DNA of 64,000 bases from an uncultured Collinsella sp. (GTDB lineage Bacteria > Actinomycetota > Coriobacteriia > Coriobacteriales > Coriobacteriaceae): positions 13,386 through 77,385 of the forward strand of contig CAUBMI010000003.1 of the NCBI GenBank assembly GCA_958436995.1. The letters are read 5' to 3'. Made by a program: the position numbers and the translations under genes. Positions 63,862 to 64,000 of the stretch are shown in pieces. The notes under the pieces are model-generated. The model worked only from the letters and a program-made list of their open reading frames with translations. It was not told where the DNA came from and did not search any database. Numbering within the stretch: the first letter of the stretch is position 1; the number at the start of each line of letters is the position of its first letter.

Positions 63862-64000
63862 ATGCCTACCGATTCTATCCGCGATGCCGCATTTTGCGAT
63901 GTTTTGAACCGCGAGCTTGTCTGTGCGCTTGGCTGCACCGAGCCCATTGCCGTTGCCTATGCGGCGGCGCTGGCGAGCCAGACGCTCGGTTGCGAACCCG
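63862..64000 (+). CDS. L-cysteine desulfidase / serine dehydratase-like protein (5' part)
   Basis: About 46 codons are visible before the right edge. The segment ELVCALGCTEPIAVAYAAALA matches the N-terminus of the CyuA/YhaM (UPF0597) family, where the Cys and Glu are conserved. These iron-sulfur enzymes degrade cysteine or related amino acids. AGGAG at 63851-63855 suits the ATG at 63862 better than the one at 63856. Confidence 0.75.
   Translation, partial: MPTDSIRDAAFCDVLNRELVCALGCTEPIAVAYAAALASQTLGCEP

Overview
The window reads as one contiguous stretch of a GC-rich Actinomycetota chromosome, most like Collinsella or a close relative in Coriobacteriia. That assignment is an inference from three things: the division cluster lacks ftsA, arginine deiminase (ADI) genes are present, and the proteins have this general character. 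I ran no database search. No rRNA, tRNA, CRISPR array, phage or intact insertion sequence was seen.

Layout. 1-3354: a 23S rRNA uridine methyltransferase (cut by the left edge) and polyphosphate kinase, both on the minus strand. 3355-10947: an arginine catabolism island with two nucleotide-identical arginine deiminase genes flanking an aminotransferase, then catabolic ornithine carbamoyltransferase and a YfcC-type membrane carrier. 11503-16363: a DUF1846 protein, a small winged-helix protein, CTP synthase and a Xer recombinase. 16826-32317: the dcw cluster (mraZ, rsmH, ftsL-like, ftsI, murF, mraY, murD, ftsW, murG, murC, murB, ftsQ, ftsZ). 32528-40443: the ylm-type division genes (pgeF, yggS, sepF, yggT, divIVA), split by a complete pstSCAB-phoU phosphate uptake cassette. 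40610-43164: nitroreductase, DUF47 protein and PiT phosphate carrier on the minus strand. 43415-47230: small hypothetical, Bax-inhibitor-1 protein, PARG-like protein, SGNH hydrolase, pentapeptide protein. 47376-49820: thiD and thiC behind a TPP riboswitch. 49890-56823: membrane-anchored hypothetical, yaaA, M18 aminopeptidase, polA, HAD phosphatase. 56824-60559: argG with an elaborate leader, a small ORF, and argH. 60945-64000: ndk, rpiB, a TetR/HXXEE divergent pair, and the start of a cysteine desulfidase-like gene.

How it fits together. Arginine is handled at two ends of the window: degradation (arcA x2, arcB, carrier) and synthesis (argG, argH). The same 10-base element, roughly ACCGTTYACC, occurs as direct repeats exactly 21 bp apart upstream of both arcA copies and of argG. 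This spacing equals that of tandem ArgR boxes. At arcA the repeats sit upstream of the likely promoter; at argG they overlap it. That fits one arginine-sensing regulator that activates catabolism and represses synthesis. Downstream of the argG repeats is an undersized ORF of 24 codons whose last ten codons include six arginines (three CGA codons just before the stop), followed by competing hairpins. This looks like an arginine-specific transcription attenuator and is the most interesting item here.

Phosphate handling is a second theme: polyphosphate kinase, Pst-PhoU and PiT-DUF47 are all present, and the Pst genes are embedded in the cell-division gene order.
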